Below are positions 60,136 to 64,000 of a stretch of 64,000 bases of DNA, piece after piece (the first letter of the stretch is position 1; each line of letters opens with the position of its first letter). The notes under the pieces were generated by a model. It had not been told where the DNA came from. It saw only the letters and a program-made list of their open reading frames with translations, and did not search any database. The DNA is from Candidatus Roseilinea sp. (GTDB lineage Bacteria; Chloroflexota; Anaerolineae; J036; Brachytrichaceae), in the NCBI GenBank assembly GCA_025998955.1, contig AP024676.1, positions 372,001 through 436,000 of the forward strand. The letters run 5' to 3'. The position numbers were made by a program, and so were the translations under genes.

Positions 60136-60933
60136 TCAGCGCCGGTGTGTCCAATCTTTGTTTGCATACTTTGTGGCGCGCAGCTCGTCGGCGCAGTGCA
60201 GCTCCTCCGCCGACAATGTGCCGACGGTGAGTTGGAGATCGAGGGCTTCGGCGAAGGCGCGCTGCCAAACATCTGCCGCTTCGTCCCACGACACCTTGCG
60301 TCCGAGCACATCCTGCAACGTCGCCGCATGGGCACGCACGCGCTCCGGCGCGGGGGCATCGTGCAAATAGGCGCAAATCTGCGCGATGTCGCCGTGCAGC
60401 GGTAGGCTACCGTGCTGTAATACACCGTCCACGCGCCGCCACTGCGCGCTCCCCACCAGCTTCCTGCCACCGCCGACGACTTCGTAGTCGCTGGGCGCTT
60501 CAAAGCACACCGGCCCTTTCGCCTTGTCCTCTTGGGCCACGCGGTTGGCGCCCACGTCGGGCACGCCCAACAAGCGCAGCGCGTGCATGATCGCTGCGGC
60601 GATGCGGCGGTATGACGTCATCACATCGCCCTCGGCGATGGGATGGGTGATGGGCAGCGAGATGCTGTAGGTCAGTTCATCGGCGTGCAGGATGGCTAGC
60701 CCACCGGTGGGCCGACGCACGATGCCGATGCCATCCGCCCGACAGCGCGCCTCGTCCACTGCGTCTATGCGTTGTGATTGGCCCAGGCTGAGGGCCGGCG
60801 GCTGCCAGCCGTAGAGCCGCAGGGTAGGGGGCTGCTGGCCGGCGCTCACCGCGCGCGAGATCGCCTCATCGCGGGCCATGTTGGTTGCGCCGTCGTGCGC
60901 ACGATCGTAGATCAACCGAAATTCGAAAAGCAT
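60136..60933 (-). CDS. Lipoate/octanoate-protein ligase family protein (LipM- or LplA-type)
   Basis: 265 residues of the biotin/lipoate A/B ligase family (PF03099). The motifs NMARDEAISRAV, PTLRLYGWQPPALSLGQSQ, GIVRRPTGGLAILHADELTYSISLP and GRKLVGSAQWRRVDGVLQHGSLPL are those of lipoyl or octanoyl transferases; the Lys of GGGRKLVGSAQ is the ligase/transferase lysine. A Cys in PVCFEAPSDYE matches the acyl-carrying Cys of the LipM type, favouring octanoyl transfer from ACP over free-lipoate ligation. It would modify E2 proteins such as the one at 39204-40523. The 9-mer repeat array separates it from the upstream aminopeptidase gene. Confidence 0.82.
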   Translation of the reverse strand: MLFEFRLIYDRAHDGATNMARDEAISRAVSAGQQPPTLRLYGWQPPALSLGQSQRIDAVDEARCRADGIGIVRRPTGGLAILHADELTYSISLPITHPIAEGDVMTSYRRIAAAIMHALRLLGVPDVGANRVAQEDKAKGPVCFEAPSDYEVVGGGRKLVGSAQWRRVDGVLQHGSLPLHGDIAQICAYLHDAPAPERVRAHAATLQDVLGRKVSWDEAADVWQRAFAEALDLQLTVGTLSAEELHCADELRATKYANKDWTHRR

Positions 60934-60940
60934 GGTGGGA

Positions 60941-61058
60941 TTGGTGTCACGGGTGTCGGGGCAGTGTCGCTGGTGTCAGATAGCGTCAATGGTGTCAATG
61001 GTGTCAGTAGTGTCAACGATATCAGACACTAATGACACCGTTGACACTAACGACACTA
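60941..61058. repeat. Inverted 9-bp repeat arrays between ligase and aminopeptidase genes
   Basis: GGTGTCACG, GGTGTCGGG, GGTGTCAAT (twice), GGTGTCAGT, AGTGTCAAC units on the left, then TGACACCGT, TGACACTAA, CGACACTAA in the opposite orientation. AGTGTCAACG and CGTTGACACT flank a GATATCAG centre. The aminopeptidase stop (61056-61058) is at the array's right edge. Confidence 0.8.
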
Positions 61059-62627
61059 ATTCAGCCCTGCCTGCGCCAGCCGGACGAGCGTGCGCACGCC
61101 GTAGCCCATCGCGCCTTTGACCAGGTAGCCTTTGTTCTCGTTGCTGAACGTCATGCCGGCCATGTCTATGTGCGCCCAAGGATACTCGCCTTCGCCCTCG
61201 ACGAAGCGATACAGGAAGTAGGCCGATGTGCCCACGCCGCCCATGCGCCCGCCGCTGTTCTTGATGTCTGCGCAGTCGCTCTTGATCTTGTCCCCGTATT
61301 CGGGATAGAGCGGCAAGCGCCACAACTTCTCGCCTTGTTCGTCGGCGGCGCGCAATACAGCGTTCGCCCAAGCGTCGTCGTTGCTGAATAGGCCGGCAGC
61401 CACGCCCTCGCCCAGCGCCACGACGCATGCGCCGGTCAGCGTAGCCAGATCCACCACGCCGCGCGGGTTGAAGCGCTTGGCGTAGTCCAGCGCATCGGCC
61501 AGAATCATGCGCCCTTCGGCATCGGTGCTGATGATCTCTACCGTCAGCCCGCTCCTCATGGTGATCACGTCGCCAGGGCGATAGGCGCGGTCGCCGGGCA
61601 TGTTTTCTACGAGCGGGATCAAGCCGATGGTGCGCTGCGGGAGGTTCAGTTCGGCAATTGCCTGCATCGCGCCGAGCACCGCGGCAGCGCCGCTCATGTC
61701 GGCCTTCATACTCTGCATGTTCTCGCTTGGCTTGATGGAGATACCGCCGGTGTCGAAGGTCACCCCTTTGCCGATGAAGACCAGCGGACGGGAGTCGGGG
61801 GGTTGAAGACCGGCTCTCGACTCTCGACTCCCTTCTTCTCTGCGTGCCTCGTGTTCCAACATGACGAATCGTGGCGGATGCGCGCTGCCCTGGGCCACGG
61901 CCAGCACGCCGCCCATGTGTTCCTCGGCGATGCCGGCTTCGGTAAGCACGGTGCACTTCAGGCCGACACGCGCGGCCATCTCCTGAGCGGCCTGGGCGAA
62001 GGTTTCGGGATAGAGCACATTGGGCGCGCGGTTGATCAACGTGCGCGCCGTGTTGACGGCCTCGGCAACGATCCGGCCGGCGCGCGCGCCGGCCTCAATC
62101 TCGGCCAGTTTGCCGGCGTCGTACTCGACGACGATCAGTTCCTCGATCGCCTTGTTGTCGTCCTTCGACTTGTGCTCGCGAAACTGATATGCGCCCATCA
62201 GCGCGCCCTCTACGCTGGCCTGTGCAGCTTGGCGCGGAGATAGCCCACCGATGCCGCTGCCGTGCACGATGGTCGCAACGCGCTTGCAGCCCAGATCGCG
62301 CGCCTTGCGCACGGCCGAGCCGCTGGCCTGTCGCGCGCGGTCCGGCGTGAATGCTTCGCGCTTGCCCAGCCCAGCCACAATTACACGTGGCGCGGGGATC
62401 AAGCCGTGGGTATACACCACGGCCACTTCGTTCAGCTTACCGGTGAAATCACCCAGTTGGATGAGCCGGCTGATCGCGCCGTTGCCCGGCATCCCGTCGG
62501 ACGAGCCGAGTGCCGTGTCTACTGCGCCGGTTGCGCCGCCGGGCGTGGTCACGCCCTCGAAGAGATTGACGATGATCGCGTCGGCGGCGGTCGCCTGAAT
62601 CTGCTTGTTGACTACGCTGACCTTCAT
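61056..62627 (-). CDS. pepA: Leucyl aminopeptidase (M17 cytosol aminopeptidase)
   Basis: 523 residues. The two-zinc catalytic domain has VFIGKGVTFDTGGISIKPS (Lys, Asp), MKADMSGAAAVLGAM, ISTDAEGRMILADAL (Asp, Glu and the NTDAEGR-type signature) and TLTGACVVALG. It removes N-terminal residues, preferentially Leu, in a cytoplasmic hexamer. Before the catalytic domain, residues about 264-280 (RREEGSRESRAGLQPPDSR) come from heptamers at 61789-61837 and lengthen a loop compared with relatives. TACAAT lies 7 nt before the ATG (62640-62635), implying a leaderless transcript. Confidence 0.93.
   Translation of the reverse strand: MKVSVVNKQIQATAADAIIVNLFEGVTTPGGATGAVDTALGSSDGMPGNGAISRLIQLGDFTGKLNEVAVVYTHGLIPAPRVIVAGLGKREAFTPDRARQASGSAVRKARDLGCKRVATIVHGSGIGGLSPRQAAQASVEGALMGAYQFREHKSKDDNKAIEELIVVEYDAGKLAEIEAGARAGRIVAEAVNTARTLINRAPNVLYPETFAQAAQEMAARVGLKCTVLTEAGIAEEHMGGVLAVAQGSAHPPRFVMLEHEARREEGSRESRAGLQPPDSRPLVFIGKGVTFDTGGISIKPSENMQSMKADMSGAAAVLGAMQAIAELNLPQRTIGLIPLVENMPGDRAYRPGDVITMRSGLTVEIISTDAEGRMILADALDYAKRFNPRGVVDLATLTGACVVALGEGVAAGLFSNDDAWANAVLRAADEQGEKLWRLPLYPEYGDKIKSDCADIKNSGGRMGGVGTSAYFLYRFVEGEGEYPWAHIDMAGMTFSNENKGYLVKGAMGYGVRTLVRLAQAGLN
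61789..61837. repeat. Heptamer palindrome in frame inside the aminopeptidase gene
   Basis: Seven 7-bp units: CGGGAGT, CGGGGGG, TTGAAGA, CCGGCTC, TCGACTC, TCGACTC, CCTTCTT. GGGAGTCG on the left faces CGACTCCC on the right. Confidence 0.75.
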
Positions 62628-62634
62628 GATCGAG

Positions 62635-62640
62635 ATTGTA
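62635..62640 (-). promoter_or_regulatory. -10 box (TACAAT) of pepA
   Basis: TACAAT on the minus strand with 7 nt to the ATG at 62627. Confidence 0.5.
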
Positions 62641-62661
62641 GCGCCGGGTATGTTGTGCCGG

Positions 62662-63387
62662 CTACATGGGTAGCCCAGAGCACTGCCCTAGGCTACCTTG
62701 TGCATCTCGTCGGTGCACCGCGCCGATCTCTGGTCCCTGAAATTGCTTCTGGCGGGCCTGCGATCCCCCATCTTGAAACGCACCCGTTTTCCCTTCTTCA
62801 GCGTAGCGCTTCAGGAGCGCCAACGCCTGCGCCAATCGCTCGCGGTTGCGCGGATCGTTCGTCCAACGGCTGACGCCGCTGGGATGAGGCAGCGGCAGGA
62901 TCGTGCGCCCGTCGCGCTCGAAGGCTTGCCCGATGGCAGCCGTGAAGTCTATGTCGTTACCCAGGAAGTGCGCCGTGGACACGCGCCCCACGGTCAGGAT
63001 GAGTTTTGGTTGTATGAGTGCCAGCTCACGCTCGAGGAAGGGACGACACAGCGCGCGTTCGCGCGCGGTAGGCACGCGATCACCCTGGCCGCCCGCCGGT
63101 CCGGGGTAGCACTTGGTGATCGCCGTGAAATACCACCGGGCGCGAAATTCATCTTCGCCGAATCCGGCTTGCGCCAGCCAGCGAAACAAGACGCGTCCGG
63201 CCTGCCCGCTGAACGGCTTCCCGCGCGAGCGCGCTGCCGCAGCCGGCGCCTGGCCCACCAGCATCATCTTCGGCCACGTTGCGGGCTGGTTGACGACCAC
63301 CGGCGACGGCTCGACGAAGAAGCCGGCCTCGGCGCAGGCACGGCAGGACGAAATTTCGACGTGCAGTTGCTTTAACGTCTCCAGCAT
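62662..63387 (-). CDS. Uracil-DNA glycosylase, Fe-S cluster family (type 4/5-like)
   Basis: 241 residues. N-terminal Cys pair in SCRACAEAG (about 14-22) is the first half of the [4Fe-4S] ligand set of family 4/5 UDGs; later Cys (TKCYPGP, ALCRPFLE) supply the rest. The catalytic region reads MMLVGQAPAAAARSRGKPFSGQAGRVL (motif A, GQAPG-type) and LPLPHPSGVSRW (motif with His). It excises uracil from DNA. The C-terminal ~35 residues are not conserved. Its ATG shares one base with the stop of the upstream endonuclease IV-like gene (TGATG), so the two repair enzymes are translationally coupled. Confidence 0.88.
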   Translation of the reverse strand: MLETLKQLHVEISSCRACAEAGFFVEPSPVVVNQPATWPKMMLVGQAPAAAARSRGKPFSGQAGRVLFRWLAQAGFGEDEFRARWYFTAITKCYPGPAGGQGDRVPTARERALCRPFLERELALIQPKLILTVGRVSTAHFLGNDIDFTAAIGQAFERDGRTILPLPHPSGVSRWTNDPRNRERLAQALALLKRYAEEGKTGAFQDGGSQARQKQFQGPEIGAVHRRDAQGSLGQCSGLPM

Positions 63388-64000
63388 CAGGGCGTGGTTG
63401 CCGGCACCGGCCGGCGCTTTGCAGCCTTGAACGCGCGCGTATAGGTGCTCTGCATCAGCACGGCGTCTTCTTCCAGGTTGGGCGTTTCGCTGAGCACGCG
63501 TCCGGCCGCGCCCAGCTCGGCCAGCGCTTTGAACAGCGCTTTGTATTGGATGTCGGACTCGGCCAGGTTGAGGTGGTGCTTCTCGCCCTTGGCGGTGTAA
63601 GCGATGCCGCTAAAGTGGACGTGCATGTGCTTGAGCCCGCGCTCGCCCAGGCCGGCAGCGATCAACCGCAAGGCATCGGCGAATTCGTCATACGAGTTGA
63701 ACGAACCGTCGCCGGCCCGGGCGTGCAGATGGGCGAAGTCCACGCAAGGCAACACGTTCTCGATTTCGCGGCTCCAGTTGATGGTCTCCTCCAGCGTGCC
63801 GAGCATGGCGCTTTTGCCCATCGTCTCCGGCCGCAGGATGACGTTGACCTTCTCCTTCTTCAACGTCTCGACCACTTCGCTCAGGCGTTCGAGGCCGATG
63901 CGATAGGCGTCTTCGGGCGAGCGCTTCATGTAAGCGCCGGGGTGAAAGACGATATCGGTGGCGCCGGCCTTTGCGCCCGCGCGCGCTGCGGCCAGCAATC
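63387..64000 (-). CDS. Endonuclease IV-like AP endonuclease, 5' end beyond the window
   Basis: The gene enters from the right edge; about 204 codons are visible. It is the C-terminal two thirds of an AP-endonuclease-2 TIM barrel (Nfo family): FHPGAYM, ILRPETMGKSAMLGTLEET (metal Glu), CVDFAHLHARAGDG (Asp, His), MHVHFSGIAYTAKGEKHHLNLAE (His and Asp/His positions) and LSETPNLEEDAVLM (Glu). It would cut DNA at abasic sites, the step after uracil removal by the coupled glycosylase gene. It could also be a related sugar isomerase, but the metal-ligand order favours a nuclease. The real start is outside the window. Confidence 0.82.
   Translation of the reverse strand, partial: LLAAARAGAKAGATDIVFHPGAYMKRSPEDAYRIGLERLSEVVETLKKEKVNVILRPETMGKSAMLGTLEETINWSREIENVLPCVDFAHLHARAGDGSFNSYDEFADALRLIAAGLGERGLKHMHVHFSGIAYTAKGEKHHLNLAESDIQYKALFKALAELGAAGRVLSETPNLEEDAVLMQSTYTRAFKAAKRRPVPATTP

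Overview
This 64 kb window is chromosomal DNA from a GC-rich bacterium, most likely a member of the Chloroflexota (Anaerolineae-like). That assignment is an inference from: exported Thr/Pro-linker lipoproteins with WSPDG propeller repeats, a DUF4058 protein, an archaeal-type aspartate-semialdehyde dehydrogenase, glycosyltransferases carrying an inserted beta-sandwich, an aerobic branched-chain acyl-CoA pathway, and a stand-alone mutase large subunit. No rRNA or marker operon is present to prove it. No phage, CRISPR array or IS transposase was seen.

Layout. (1) 1-6.1 kb: a truncated cyclodeaminase-like gene, an exported RNase Sa-like lipoprotein with a barstar inhibitor, two tandem paralogous propeller lipoproteins, tRNA-Lys(CTT) with its own promoter and terminator, and a secreted protein of unknown function. 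(2) 6.1-15 kb: a DUF4058 protein, an AceE-like thiamine enzyme with a GntR/FCD regulator, xanthine phosphoribosyltransferase, an M23 peptidase, a third propeller lipoprotein, and an M24 peptidase divergent from a GT2 glycosyltransferase. (3) 15-30.4 kb: a parallel-beta-helix secreted protein, then a surface-polysaccharide cluster (methyltransferases, four glycosyltransferase genes, an O-antigen-type ABC ATPase, RmlD, Ugd) with Asd in the middle. (4) 30.4-39.1 kb: an active/inactive M16 peptidase pair, AcpS, an inositol-monophosphatase-type enzyme, Dtd, a Gfo/Idh oxidoreductase, a nitrilase-fold protein without its catalytic Cys, and cytochrome oxidase subunits III and IV. (5) 39.2-54.1 kb: a branched-chain amino-acid degradation region with 2-oxoacid dehydrogenase E1alpha/E1beta/E2, an isobutyryl-CoA-mutase-type large subunit, both subunits of a methylcrotonyl-CoA-carboxylase-type enzyme, a CitE-like lyase, a MaoC hydratase, an acyl-CoA dehydrogenase and an HSD17B10-like SDR. 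The content resembles the Mycobacterium tuberculosis Rv2495c-Rv2502c leucine-catabolism locus. (6) 54.1-64 kb: an LLM oxidoreductase, a sugar ABC transporter, a DUF1269 protein, a probable selenocysteine-containing peroxiredoxin-like protein, a LipM/LplA-type ligase, leucyl aminopeptidase, a uracil-DNA glycosylase and an endonuclease IV-like protein.

Two things stand out. First, the peroxiredoxin-like gene at 59491-60096 has an in-frame TGA exactly at the expected active-site Cys, followed by a hairpin that fits the bacterial SECIS consensus. Second, the window is dotted with islands of degenerate 7-bp (or 9-bp) tandem repeats, many arranged as head-to-head palindromes. They fill intergenic gaps, supply stop or start codons, and also sit in frame inside conserved enzymes: both carboxylase subunits, the inositol-monophosphatase-type enzyme, leucyl aminopeptidase, a glycosyltransferase and the N-terminus of the AceE-like enzyme. 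Three copies of a separate ~165-bp MITE-like repeat are also present. Many first genes of transcription units show a -10 box only 7-11 nt before the start codon, which suggests widespread leaderless transcription.
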